Origin: Aromatoleum anaerobium
GTDB lineage: Bacteria > Pseudomonadota > Gammaproteobacteria > Burkholderiales > Rhodocyclaceae
Length of the DNA: 64,000 bases
Reading direction: 5' to 3'
Assembly: GCF_012910705.2 (NCBI RefSeq)
Contig: NZ_WTVG02000036.1
Coordinates: forward strand, 1-64,000
The notes under the pieces were generated by a model, which searched no databases, was not told where the DNA came from, and saw only the letters and a list, made by a program, of their open reading frames with translations. Below are positions 17,861-26,452 of the stretch, in pieces; position 1 is the stretch's first letter; every line of letters begins with the position of its first letter. The position numbers were made by a program, and so were the translations under genes.

Positions 17861-19546
17861 TCAGAACGTGCGCTGAATCGTGAGCGATACGAAATCGCGG
17901 TCGCCATGAAAATTGTCATAGGACAGCTCTCCTGCCGGATTCACCACCGAACCCGAGGAGCCGATATAGTGGGTGTAATTCAAGCCGCCCTGCCAGGTCT
18001 TACGGTAATCGGCCTTTACGCCAATGCTCAGGCTGCCGCCATTTTCAGACGGGAACAGAACGCCATTGACGGAGGAGCGCCCCGCCAGGCCATAACTGAC
18101 CCCGATCGGCACCTGCAAATCAAGCCCGGGAGCGACCTGGAAATATTCCGGGGTAAAAACGAACTGGAGGGCGCTCGCTTCACGCGTGGCATTGGGGTCG
18201 AGCACTGCCTTGTTGTCGGTGACGCTCAACACCCGGTTGTAGGCAAACTCGCCTACAAAGGCCGCCCCCTCCCAGAGCGCATTGGCCGGCAGAACGGTGA
18301 TCGCCGAAAGGCTCACATGCATCGTCTTGCCTTTCGGAAAGGTGGCGTTGTCGTCGTTGTCCGCGCCCCCCAGACCCAGCGCGATGTTGCCCGAAGCCAC
18401 CAGCGGCTGATTTTCGCGGAAGGACAGTTCGCCCGAGACGTTCGTCTCCCCCAGCAGCGTGGCAAAGCTTGCGCCTACGGTGCGGATGTTTTCCGCAAAA
18501 ACCAGGACGTAATCGCCGTCCGTGCCGTTGGCCGGATCGGCGTGCAGGCCCGGCCGTACGTAAAACTGCGGGAGCTTGTCGTGAAACTGGGCGGCGTACA
18601 GTCCGTACTCGGTGTCGCCGGCGCGGAATTTGACCTGCATGCCGCCCTGGCCGGAGTCCTTGGCATCCAGGTCGCCTCCGCGGTGCAGCGTGCCGTTCGG
18701 TCCGAAAGGGCCATACAGGAATTCACCGCCTGCCCCGGGGAAATCCGCAAACGCAAAATAGCTTCCCGCTCCCGGCAGTCGCGATTCGCGCCATTCGTAC
18801 TGATAGTAGGCGCCGACCGATACTTCCGGGCTGAGCTGCAATTGGGCCGAAACCTGCCCGACCGGGCGGGCGACTTCCTTGAACTGCGAGTTCGGCACCG
18901 ACAGGGCACGGGCCAGATCGAGCGGGGTCTGGGCTCCGGCGATCCCGTTGGCGCCGAAGTAAAGGGTTTCGCCGTAGAGCTGGGTGAAGCGTCCTGCCTT
19001 CAGGTTGAGGCCCTTGCCGGCAATGTCGGTTCGGCCATAGATAAAGGCATCAAGGAATTCCGCTTTCCGGCCGTGCAGCTTTTCGGTGGCCGTCGTGAAT
19101 TCGTCGAAATCCGCGGAGCGCTGGTTGAGGGACCCGGCGTGGCGTGGGCTGCGGTCATTGGACTCGTTGTAGACCTGGTCGTACCAAGCGGCGCCGCTGA
19201 CGCGGATGCCCATGTTGTTGCGGTAGCGCAAGTCGAACTCGGAGAGCAGGTCAACCCGGTTCGAAATCAGGCCGCGGGAGAAATTACGGTCGCCGTCATC
19301 GGTGTTGATCTGCGCGCCTGCATCCGAGGCCGGCCCGCTCGCGTCCTGCTGCTCGACACGCCAGCTCGCATTGTATTTGACGGTATTGTCCCAGCGCATC
19401 GACAGATCGGGATTGCCTGTATCGATGGTGACGCCGAAAACTGCCCCTGAAACCGCCATGCCTGCGCAAAGGGCGGCGACGGCCTTGCTGACTGATTTGA
19501 TGCGTGGCGTGCAATTGTGGTTAAGACGGGGCTGCTGGTCGTTCAC
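17861..19546 (-). CDS. DUF1302 family outer-membrane protein
   Basis: A 561-residue DUF1302 protein. A GTG at 19546 with an ideal AGGAGG is preferred to an upstream ATG at 19627 that would disrupt the signal peptide (VSKAVAALCAGMAVSGAVFG). The mature part is rich in alternating aromatic/hydrophobic strands and ends in phenylalanine (SLTIQRTF), consistent with an outer-membrane beta barrel. It is the first gene of the five-gene module ending with uspA. A role as outer-membrane channel for the RND system or for hydrophobic substrates is inferred. Confidence 0.82.
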   Translation of the reverse strand: MNDQQPRLNHNCTPRIKSVSKAVAALCAGMAVSGAVFGVTIDTGNPDLSMRWDNTVKYNASWRVEQQDASGPASDAGAQINTDDGDRNFSRGLISNRVDLLSEFDLRYRNNMGIRVSGAAWYDQVYNESNDRSPRHAGSLNQRSADFDEFTTATEKLHGRKAEFLDAFIYGRTDIAGKGLNLKAGRFTQLYGETLYFGANGIAGAQTPLDLARALSVPNSQFKEVARPVGQVSAQLQLSPEVSVGAYYQYEWRESRLPGAGSYFAFADFPGAGGEFLYGPFGPNGTLHRGGDLDAKDSGQGGMQVKFRAGDTEYGLYAAQFHDKLPQFYVRPGLHADPANGTDGDYVLVFAENIRTVGASFATLLGETNVSGELSFRENQPLVASGNIALGLGGADNDDNATFPKGKTMHVSLSAITVLPANALWEGAAFVGEFAYNRVLSVTDNKAVLDPNATREASALQFVFTPEYFQVAPGLDLQVPIGVSYGLAGRSSVNGVLFPSENGGSLSIGVKADYRKTWQGGLNYTHYIGSSGSVVNPAGELSYDNFHGDRDFVSLTIQRTF

Positions 19547-20195
19547 GACTTCCTCCTCGAGCAAATACAACTGTGGTAAATGCAAAGTTGGTATTTTTAT
19601 ATGAAACGAAATACTCAGGATTTTCAACAGTATTTCGAATGGCAGGGCTGGTGGAATGCTGTTATTTGCCCTTGATTGTTTCGAGTAAATTCAATGCTTG
19701 AGTCATGAATGCTCGAGGTGAACTTCGGCTTTTGCAAAGATCCGTTCTCGGGCCGGCTGTCCGCATGAACGCCGGAGATGCCCGATTCCGGATGACAAGG
19801 AATAAAAAGCATGGATCGTACCAGTTGCCTTGTTAATGTCTCTGCTGCATCGCAGTAAAAAATGACCCCCTTCAAAAATCTGGCTTTAAGCGTGTGACAT
19901 CCGCAGTGCCTTGCGCAGTGCAAAAGAAAATCGGTTTGCAGCAGGTTCATAAAATTGTGAAACCTCGCTCAGAAGGTGCTGCGGAACTTCATGATTTTCG
20001 TGCTTCCGTTCATGGTCTTGTACTCGCAGTTTTCCGCATCAGGCAGACCGGCGACGCGGGCTCTCGAATTCAGCAATAAGAGTGAATCGCATTCGCGAGG
20101 TGTGCCGCAGGGCGGGCACGGAGATTTTCCATATGCTAAAACCATATACAGGATGTCACAAGATTCCGCTGCGTGGGGGTGCACCTTCCGGCAGG
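19547..20195. other. AT-richer intergenic region without recognised gene
   Basis: About 650 bases between the DUF1302 gene and the second aldehyde dehydrogenase, with lower GC than either side. Only short frames without homology are present. No convincing sigma-54 or sigma-70 promoter could be assigned, although the DUF1302 operon promoter must lie here. Confidence 0.6.
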
Positions 20196-21647
20196 TCAGA
20201 ACGGGTAATGACGGGGTGTGGTCTGCATCGTGATCCAGCGCAGTTCGGTGAAAGCCTCGATGCCGGCCTTGCCGCCGAAGCGCCCGTATCCCGAATCCTT
20301 GACTCCGCCGAAGGGCATCTGGGCCTCGTCATGAACGGTGGGGCCGTTGATGTGGCAGATACCCGACTGGATGCGTGAGGCCACCTGCCAGGCACGCGCG
20401 AGGTCACGCCCGAACACGGCTGCGGCGAGACCGAAAGCGTTGTCGTTGGCGCAGGCAATGGCCTCCTCGATGCCGCGCACGCGAACGATCGCCTTCACCG
20501 GGGCGAAGGTCTCCTCGCGGTAAATGCGCATATCCGCGCTTACCCGATCGAGCAGCGTCGCCGGCATCAGGGTGTTGTCGGTCTTGCCGCCGCACACCAG
20601 GGTAGCGCCCTTGGCCAGCGCGTCGTCGATCAGCGCGTTGCAGCGTTCGACCGTACCCATGTCCACCACCGAACCGAGCACCACCGGCCCCTTGCGCGGG
20701 TCGCCCAGCGGCAGGCCGCGCGCGCGTCCGGCGAGGCGTTCGACGAAGTCGTCGGCGACTGCAGCATCCACGATGATGCGCTCGGTCGACATGCAGATCT
20801 GCCCCGAGTTGGCGAAGGCACCGAAGGTCGCCGCGGTCACCGCAGCGTCGAGGTCGGCGTCGTCGAGCACCACCAGCGGTGCCTTGCCGCCCAGTTCGAG
20901 CACTGCGGGCTTGAGGTACTTGGCGCAGGTCTGCGCGATCAGGCGGCCGACCCGGGTCGAGCCGGTGAAGTTGACCCGGCGCAGCGCCGGGTGGGCGACC
21001 ATCGCTTCGACTACCGCACCGGCATCGGCGGGCGCGTTGGTGACGAAGTTGACCACGCCGGGGGGCAGGCCCGCTTCCTGCAGCGCCTCGATGATCAGGC
21101 CGTGCGTGGCCGGGCACAGCTCCGAGCCTTTGAGCACGACGGTGTTGCCGCAGGCCAGCGGGGTGGCGATCGCGCGCACGCCGAGGATCACCGGCGCGTT
21201 CCAGGGCGCGATGCCGAGCACCACGCCGGCGGGCTGACGCACCGCCATCGCCACGTTGCCGGGCACGTCGGAGGGAATCAGCTCGCCCGTGATCTGGGTG
21301 GTCAGTGACGCGGCCTCGAGCAATATGCCGGCTCCCAGGCGCACGTTGAAACCGGCCCAAATGCCGGAGGCGCCGGTCTCGGCGGCCATTGCCGCGGCGA
21401 TAGCGTCACTCTTGGCCTCGAGCGCCCGGGATGCCTTCAGCAGCAGCGCCCGCCGTTCGCCCGGACCCATCGCGGCCCAGGCGGGAAACGCCGCTGCGGC
21501 GGCGTCGACTGCGGCGACCGCATCGGCTGCAGTGGCGGCGGGCGCGCGCGTGGCCACGCTGTGGTCAAGCGGGTTGCGGCGCTCGAAGCTTGCGCCGTTG
21601 GCGGCAGCACGCGGCTCGCCGCCGATCAACATGCGGATGTCAGTCAT
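20196..21647 (-). CDS. Aldehyde dehydrogenase, vanillin/benzaldehyde dehydrogenase type
   Basis: A 483-residue NAD(P)-dependent aldehyde dehydrogenase with VLELGGKAP (general base), SGQICMST (catalytic cysteine) and PFGGVKDSGYGRFGGKAG near the end. It is closest in character to vanillin/salicylaldehyde dehydrogenases and clearly divergent from the aldehyde dehydrogenase at 5.75 kb, so it is not a recent copy. It follows the intact second pchC and a scrap of the pchX-like gene on the same strand, implying transcription from the duplicated sigma-54 promoter. Likely substrate is an aromatic aldehyde such as 4-hydroxybenzaldehyde. Confidence 0.88.
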   Translation of the reverse strand: MTDIRMLIGGEPRAAANGASFERRNPLDHSVATRAPAATAADAVAAVDAAAAAFPAWAAMGPGERRALLLKASRALEAKSDAIAAAMAAETGASGIWAGFNVRLGAGILLEAASLTTQITGELIPSDVPGNVAMAVRQPAGVVLGIAPWNAPVILGVRAIATPLACGNTVVLKGSELCPATHGLIIEALQEAGLPPGVVNFVTNAPADAGAVVEAMVAHPALRRVNFTGSTRVGRLIAQTCAKYLKPAVLELGGKAPLVVLDDADLDAAVTAATFGAFANSGQICMSTERIIVDAAVADDFVERLAGRARGLPLGDPRKGPVVLGSVVDMGTVERCNALIDDALAKGATLVCGGKTDNTLMPATLLDRVSADMRIYREETFAPVKAIVRVRGIEEAIACANDNAFGLAAAVFGRDLARAWQVASRIQSGICHINGPTVHDEAQMPFGGVKDSGYGRFGGKAGIEAFTELRWITMQTTPRHYPF

Positions 21648-21737
21648 GGAGTGGTTCCTCGAGCGGCAATTGCGCCAGGTCCTGTCGCCGCACTGCGGCC
21701 GGCGAAGGGAAAGTTTGAATATGGCGGCGTCCCGGCC

Positions 21738-21779
21738 AGCCCCCCACCATTCCCTTGAGGAAATCGCGTCGTTCCGTCA
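21738..21779 (-). pseudogene. 5' remnant of a second pchX-like gene
   Basis: Just after the second pchC, the first 13 codons of the pchX-like gene (ERRDFLKGMVGG) are preserved, but the initiator ATG reads ACG and homology stops at about 21738. Beyond lies unrelated sequence leading to the aldehyde dehydrogenase. This marks the downstream boundary of the duplicated segment. Confidence 0.75.
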
Positions 21780-21784
21780 CGCGC

Positions 21785-22087
21785 CTACTCCTTCCCAAGC
21801 GGCGCACTGGCAGCCAACAGCCGCGCGACATCGGCAAGCGCCGCATCGTCGATCTCACTCGGCCGAAAGCTCGGCATCGCCCGATTGCCGTGGCGCACGA
21901 CGCGCTCGATGTACACCACCGGAAGCTGGCGACCCTTGAGCACCGGCCCGACATTGGCCTCATGACAATGCGCACAGACCTTCTCGTACACCTGCGCCCC
22001 GTCGCGCCACTGCCCCGCCCCTGCTCCGGCGGCCCCCAGCATTGCGCCGGCAGCGACAATCAAACACGCCACCCTGTTGGCACGCAT
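21785..22087 (-). CDS. pchC: 4-cresol dehydrogenase cytochrome c subunit, intact copy
   Basis: A 100-residue monohaem cytochrome: signal peptide (MRANRVACLIVAAGAML, cleavage after AGAGA), CAHCH heme motif at about residues 38-42, and distal methionine in RAMPSFRPSEIDDAAL. It matches the frameshifted copy at 9404-9710 almost throughout, but its frame is intact. It would be exported, haem-loaded in the periplasm and pair with PchF, passing electrons to the respiratory chain. No flavoprotein gene accompanies it, so it may supply the cytochrome for PchF at 7.2 kb. The promoter at 22140 is of the same sigma-54 type. Confidence 0.92.
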   Translation of the reverse strand: MRANRVACLIVAAGAMLGAAGAGAGQWRDGAQVYEKVCAHCHEANVGPVLKGRQLPVVYIERVVRHGNRAMPSFRPSEIDDAALADVARLLAASAPLGKE

Positions 22088-22139
22088 CCCGTTCTCCTCC
22101 CTGTTCCTGGTCTTTGCGGCATTCCCGAAACGGGATTAA

Positions 22140-22156
22140 AGCAAAGGCCGTGCCGG
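22140..22156 (-). promoter_or_regulatory. Sigma-54 promoter of the second pchC
   Basis: Minus-strand CGGCACGGCCTTTGC, with GG and GC 10 bases apart, is identical over its core to the element at 9763-9778. It lies about 55 bases before the pchC start. Confidence 0.85.
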
Positions 22157-22314
22157 AAGTTGCAGAGCGAGAAAGTTATCGTGTTAACAGTTACTTATTG
22201 AACTGATCAGAATCCCGCCGGCAGTCGACTTGGTGTCTGGAATCTGAACACATCCAGGTCAACACTCGCCTCGGCCGCTCGCTTCGTGACGTCGCCCCGT
22301 GGCTTTCGTGACGG

Positions 22315-22349
22315 TGTCGCAAATCCGGGCAGTGTCGGTTTTTGCGACA
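22315..22349. promoter_or_regulatory. Candidate upstream activator site of the second pchC
   Basis: TGTCGCAAA and TTTGCGACA are perfect 9-base inverted arms separated by 17 bases; the spacer adds a further TGTCG. The position, about 160-195 bases upstream of the -24 element, matches copy A. From about 22400 to 22733 no gene or other structure was recognised. Confidence 0.65.
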
Positions 22350-22733
22350 GGCGACGCGAGTGAGTGTCACCATCGCGCAGCGTGACGCGGAGAGACCGAG
22401 CAAACAGCGCGATCCGGCAGTCTCTGTCATGGGGAATCAAATCAGCCGGCCGCAAATACGCATCGGCGGAACATGCGCCGACGAGTCACGGATATACCGG
22501 ATATACCAATACCCGCAAGCCATGATGCGGTTGGCCTAACGTAGCGTTTCCGGAACCAAGCGACCTATGCGGCACGCGCGCAACAACAGCGGAAGCAGCG
22601 CAGGCATCGGAAACCGCGAATGGAACCATGACGATTTCGTCATGGTTCCCGGAATATCGTGTCGCAAACACCAGCCCTCGACATTCCGCTGACTGGATAG
22701 CGGGAGGCACCGAGTTCCGGATCAGCCGCCCTA

Positions 22734-23441
22734 TCAAACAGCAGTGATACATCTGGCAGGGGAGTCGGCGGCGACGCGATTCCACGCGACATACGCGGAG
22801 GTGATCCCCAATACGACGGCGGCGACCGGCCCGGCCGCCACCATACCGATGTTCCACGCTCCGGCGCCCCACCCTATCGACCCGAGCAGCGAGCGCGCCG
22901 TGACACACTCTGCCAGGCCGCGTGAATTTGCGTATTGCACGGCGCCGAGCTTCAGCCCGACCACCGCAACAATCCCCGCTGGCGTGCCGATGAGCGCTGC
23001 AACCGCCGGGTTGCCTTCCGCGAATCCCATGCCGAGTGCCGCTGCGGTTGTGCCAATGTCGGCGGCCTGCCCGGCCATCGCGAGGTCCACCGCGGCGGCG
23101 GATTCGATGACGGCGTGTTCCTCGCGTACCACTTTGCCATCCTCCACATACAAGGACATGACGCCGCGTTGCTCGTAGGGCTGGCCATCGAACAGCATTG
23201 CGGTGTAATACCATGCGTCGATTCGGCCATCGAATTGCTGCGCGTGGGTGATTTCGATTGTCCGGCCGGTCGATCTGGAATAGAGGGCGGCGTAGTCCGG
23301 CTCGTGGGCAAGAAATGTCCCGTCCTCATATCGCGCCTTGAATTCGTCGAGCGGGGAAGCGAACGCGTGGGCCGCCATGGCTGCCAGCGACAGGACGACC
23401 ACAAGTGCCGCCAGGAACGCCGTTGCGCACCTCGGAAACAT
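22734..23441 (-). CDS. Hypothetical exported protein with glycine/alanine-rich membrane segments
   Basis: A 235-residue protein, not recognised. The ATG at 23441 (after AGGGGG) gives a clean signal peptide ending AHAFA; an alternative ATG at 23501 also has a ribosome site but puts 20 charged residues before it. Residues about 45-130 are soluble and the rest contains two or three small-residue-rich hydrophobic stretches, including GMVAAGPVAAVVLGITSAYV. It stands alone between the duplicated pchC promoter region and the PEP-CTERM gene. No function is proposed. Confidence 0.6.
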   Translation of the reverse strand: MFPRCATAFLAALVVVLSLAAMAAHAFASPLDEFKARYEDGTFLAHEPDYAALYSRSTGRTIEITHAQQFDGRIDAWYYTAMLFDGQPYEQRGVMSLYVEDGKVVREEHAVIESAAAVDLAMAGQAADIGTTAAALGMGFAEGNPAVAALIGTPAGIVAVVGLKLGAVQYANSRGLAECVTARSLLGSIGWGAGAWNIGMVAAGPVAAVVLGITSAYVAWNRVAADSPARCITAV

Positions 23442-23593
23442 ACCAGCCCCCTGCTCCCACCGATGCGGCTCGATCACCGGCATACACAGAATCAGTCTCA
23501 TGGTTTTCCCCTTGGCGGATTGTTGAAATCACCGCATGCGTTCGGTTTGCGCTTTAAAAATCCCTGATCAATTGACGAATTGGAGAAGCGTGG

Positions 23594-23615
23594 AAATGGG
23601 GTCAGAGTCGACTTG
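23594..23615. repeat. Possible REP-like sequence
   Basis: A stretch containing GGGGTCAGAGTCGACTT resembles short sequences seen next to REP-associated transposase genes in betaproteobacteria. No second copy was noticed in the window, so support is weak. Confidence 0.2.
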
Positions 23616-23686
23616 TTTGCGTTCTCCTTCACCGACGAGATGGGAAGAAAGTCGGGTCTGCCTCCCGTTTTCCGCCTTCCTGTTCC

Positions 23687-24787
23687 CTATTTCTGGCGCG
23701 CCTTGCGTCGATCGGTAAAAGCCAGCGCGGCGAGCCCGATTCCGAGCAAAGCGAGCAGGTCCGGCTCGGGAACGGCGGTCGGGCCGATATCCGAGGGACG
23801 GGCGACGACGATGCCCTTGAAGGTCAGATCCAGCGCATAGGCGGAACGGGTCGCGGCGACCCCGACATCGGCATCGGAGAAGAACAGACGGTACGTGGAG
23901 CTGAAGGTCCCCTCGGCCGAGGTATCCATCATCGCCGTGTAACCGAGGAGGCCGCCGGCCTCCAGACCGGCAAAAGTCGCGAGATCGCTGCTGAAGGGCC
24001 CGGAGAAGGGGTCGAAGCCGTCGAGATCCAGGCCGACGCGATCGCCCGCGAGGTTCAGGATGTCGAAGCTCAGGCTGGCGGTTTCGTCCAGGAACAGCGT
24101 GCCGAAATCCAGCGTCAGCGCCGTGAGGCCGGGCGCCGCGTGCAGCAGGTAATCGTAGGTGACGCCGACCTCACCCGCCCACGTCACGCCGTAGCTCGTG
24201 GTCTCGGTACCGGTGAAAAAGTTCGTCGTCTGCGTCGCCGACAGGGTCGGCGCACTGCGGCTGACGTCGATCGTGCCGCCACCGACGTAACTGCCGAGAT
24301 CCGCGGAAGAAATCGTCGCCGTGAGGTTCGTCGCGGCCGACGAAGTCGTACCTGCCCCGCTGCAGGCCCCCTTGCGATTGTCCGTACAGCCGTCCGAACC
24401 GCTGATCGCCGGCGAAAAAGTGTTGTTCACGCCCGGCGCGACAATCCTCGCGGTGCTCTGCCCCGTGCCGGTGGTGGTGACACTCGGGTTTGATCCGCTA
24501 TTCGGTCCGTCGGTGGATGACACAGTCACAGTCTGCGTCCGCGTCGAAGTGAGATTCAACGTCGCGCCCGTCAGCACGCCGGCGCTCGCGTCGAATTGCG
24601 CCAGCTCGCTGGTGCCGAAACTTGCGCCGCTGACGGTCGTCGCGCCCCCGCCCTCGGTGTCGGTGACGCTCGCCGAATCGCCGAAGGTCACCGTATCCGT
24701 CATCAGCAGCGCATGCGCTGCGGACGGCACAATCGCCGCGAAGAGTGACGCAATGGCGATGCCGGAAGTTCTGAGCTGTGTTTGCAT
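23687..24787 (-). CDS. PEP-CTERM sorting-domain protein
   Basis: A 366-residue secreted protein. The N-terminus is a signal peptide (MQTQLRTSGIAIASLFAAIV, cleavage near AHA). The mature part is rich in Ser, Thr and Gly. The C-terminus is a PEP-CTERM signal: VPEP, a hydrophobic helix (LLALLGIGLAALAF) and the basic tail TDRRKARQK. Such proteins are processed by exosortase and often associated with exopolysaccharide or biofilm; no exosortase gene is in this window. The ATG at 24787 follows AAGGA. Monocistronic in appearance. Confidence 0.88.
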   Translation of the reverse strand: MQTQLRTSGIAIASLFAAIVPSAAHALLMTDTVTFGDSASVTDTEGGGATTVSGASFGTSELAQFDASAGVLTGATLNLTSTRTQTVTVSSTDGPNSGSNPSVTTTGTGQSTARIVAPGVNNTFSPAISGSDGCTDNRKGACSGAGTTSSAATNLTATISSADLGSYVGGGTIDVSRSAPTLSATQTTNFFTGTETTSYGVTWAGEVGVTYDYLLHAAPGLTALTLDFGTLFLDETASLSFDILNLAGDRVGLDLDGFDPFSGPFSSDLATFAGLEAGGLLGYTAMMDTSAEGTFSSTYRLFFSDADVGVAATRSAYALDLTFKGIVVARPSDIGPTAVPEPDLLALLGIGLAALAFTDRRKARQK

Positions 24788-25084
24788 TTTTGTTGTCCTT
24801 TGCATTTGCGGATGGAATACACGCAAAATCCCCCTGCCAGCTCCGCAATGCATTTTCCGGACCAGACTTTAAATTCCCTTTCCTCCCAAGCCTTTGCAAA
24901 TCAATACCGGGACGCCGAGCAGGCGAATGTAAAAATTTCCGACAAACCTTCAGAACGAGGTCTGCCTCACCTTCTGCGAGATCACGTCAGGAAAATGGGA
25001 CCAGCCGCGGCATTCCGGTGACAGGACAGCGGCAAGCGCCAGGCCCCGGTGGCCGTGGCGGCAGCGGTGCCTGGCGGTCGCTCG
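24788..25084. other. Intergenic region, no feature recognised
   Basis: About 300 bases between the PEP-CTERM gene and the end of the response-regulator gene. No promoter with clear consensus, hairpin terminator or gene could be assigned. Confidence 0.5.
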
Positions 25085-26452
25085 CTACCCGGCCAGTTGC
25101 GCCGCGCGCAGAAAGCGATAAACCGTCGAGCGCGATACGCCCAGCGCCGCGGCGGCCGCGCTGACGTTGCCGTCCAGTTTGTCGAGCACCCAGACGATGT
25201 AGTCGCGCTCGAAGTCTTCGAGCGGCGTGATGGCGGAAAAGGCACGCTGTGCAGCCGGCGTCGACGCTTTTTCCGGCGGGATCGACAGGATCGAGCAGAC
25301 CGTCGCCTCGTCGATCGTCTCGCCGTCGTTGAAGACCAGCAGGCGCTCGATGACGTTGCGCAATTCGCGCACGTTGCCGGGCCACGGATAATCGACCAGG
25401 CGCGACAGTGCCGCCGGAGAGACACGCGGCAGGCGGGTTACATGGGAGGCGGCGCGGCGCATCAGGTAATCGACGAGCAGCGGGATGTCCTCGCGCCGCT
25501 CGCGCAGCGCCGGGACATGGATATGGACGACGTTCAGCCGATACAGGAGGTCGTGGCGGAACTTGCCCTCCGCGACCAGCGCATCGAGGTCGCGGTGCGT
25601 CGCGGCGATGAGCCGGGCGTGGGTGTGGCGCAGTGCCGTCGAGCCCAGTTGCCGGAATTCGCCGCTGTCGAGCACGCGCAGCAGCTTCGCCTGGCACGCG
25701 GCGGGAAGTTCGCCGATTTCGTCGAGGAACAGCGTCCCGGCGCTCGCGACCTGGAACAGGCCGTCCTTGTCGCTCGTCGCACCGGAAAACGCGCCGCGTT
25801 TGTGGCCGAACAGTTCGCTTTCGACGAGATCGTCGTCGAGCAGACCGCAGTTCAGCGGCACGTACGATTCGGCCGCGCGGCCGCTCCAGCGGTGCAGCGC
25901 GCTCGCGACGACCTCCTTGCCGGCGCCGCTCTCGCCGGTGATCAGCACCGGCAGGTCGAGCGGTGCGGCCTTGCGGACGAGCGCGAGCGTGCGCTGCCAG
26001 GCGGCGCTCGCGCCGATCACGGCCGCCTCCTCCGGACCGCGCAGATGGGCAATTTCCGCGCTCAGCGCCGCGCAGCGCTGCGCCATCGCGCGCTTTTCGA
26101 GCGCACGCTCGACGACGATGTCGAGCTCGGTCAGCTTGTAAGGCTTTGACAGGTAGTCGAAGGCACCGAGCTTCATTGCCGAGATCGCGGTGTCGACGTT
26201 GCCGTGGCCGGTCAGGATCACAACTTCGATCAGCGGATCGAGCACCTTGAGGCGCTTCAACACCTCGATGCCGTCGATGCCCGGCATCTTGATGTCGACC
26301 AGCGCGAGGTCGATTCCGCCGTGCTGCGCACATTCGAGCGCCGCCTCGCCGTCCGCGGCCTCGCTGAGGCGGTAGCCGGCGCGGCCGAGCCGGCTGGTGA
26401 GCAACTGGCGGTACAGCGCCTCGTCGTCGACGATCAGGATATGCCCGTTCAT
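25085..26452 (-). CDS. Sigma-54-dependent response regulator, NtrC type
   Basis: A 455-residue response regulator. The receiver has D53 in LALVDIKMPG as phosphorylation site and K103. The AAA+ domain has Walker A GESGAGKE at 173-180, the sigma-54 loop as GAFSGA at 220-225 (serine where most have threonine), and Walker B TLFLDEIGE at 240-248. A Fis-type helix-turn-helix ends the protein (AAALGVSRSTVYRFL). The ATG overlaps the kinase stop (TGATG). The obvious targets in the window are the twin sigma-54 promoters at 9.77 and 22.15 kb, so this pair would switch on p-cresol oxidation; the PcrSR system described in Aromatoleum is a likely counterpart (inference). Confidence 0.92.
   Translation of the reverse strand: MNGHILIVDDEALYRQLLTSRLGRAGYRLSEAADGEAALECAQHGGIDLALVDIKMPGIDGIEVLKRLKVLDPLIEVVILTGHGNVDTAISAMKLGAFDYLSKPYKLTELDIVVERALEKRAMAQRCAALSAEIAHLRGPEEAAVIGASAAWQRTLALVRKAAPLDLPVLITGESGAGKEVVASALHRWSGRAAESYVPLNCGLLDDDLVESELFGHKRGAFSGATSDKDGLFQVASAGTLFLDEIGELPAACQAKLLRVLDSGEFRQLGSTALRHTHARLIAATHRDLDALVAEGKFRHDLLYRLNVVHIHVPALRERREDIPLLVDYLMRRAASHVTRLPRVSPAALSRLVDYPWPGNVRELRNVIERLLVFNDGETIDEATVCSILSIPPEKASTPAAQRAFSAITPLEDFERDYIVWVLDKLDGNVSAAAAALGVSRSTVYRFLRAAQLAG

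Larger units (their letters stand above)
21738..22400. repeat. Duplicated segment, copy B
   Basis: Homologous to 9362-10030 (direct orientation, about 12 kb apart): start of the pchX-like gene, pchC, sigma-54 promoter and upstream sites. Scattered substitutions show the duplication is not recent, with the promoter core identical and the coding part best conserved. Confidence 0.8.

Noticed and set aside
19547-20195. Sigma-54 promoter for the DUF1302 operon
   Set aside because: Several GGCAC and TTGC strings were examined but none has GG and GC 10 bases apart in the right orientation.
23594-23615. Attachment site or inverted repeat of an insertion sequence
   Set aside because: No partner repeat or transposase gene nearby; kept only as a low-confidence REP-like sequence.
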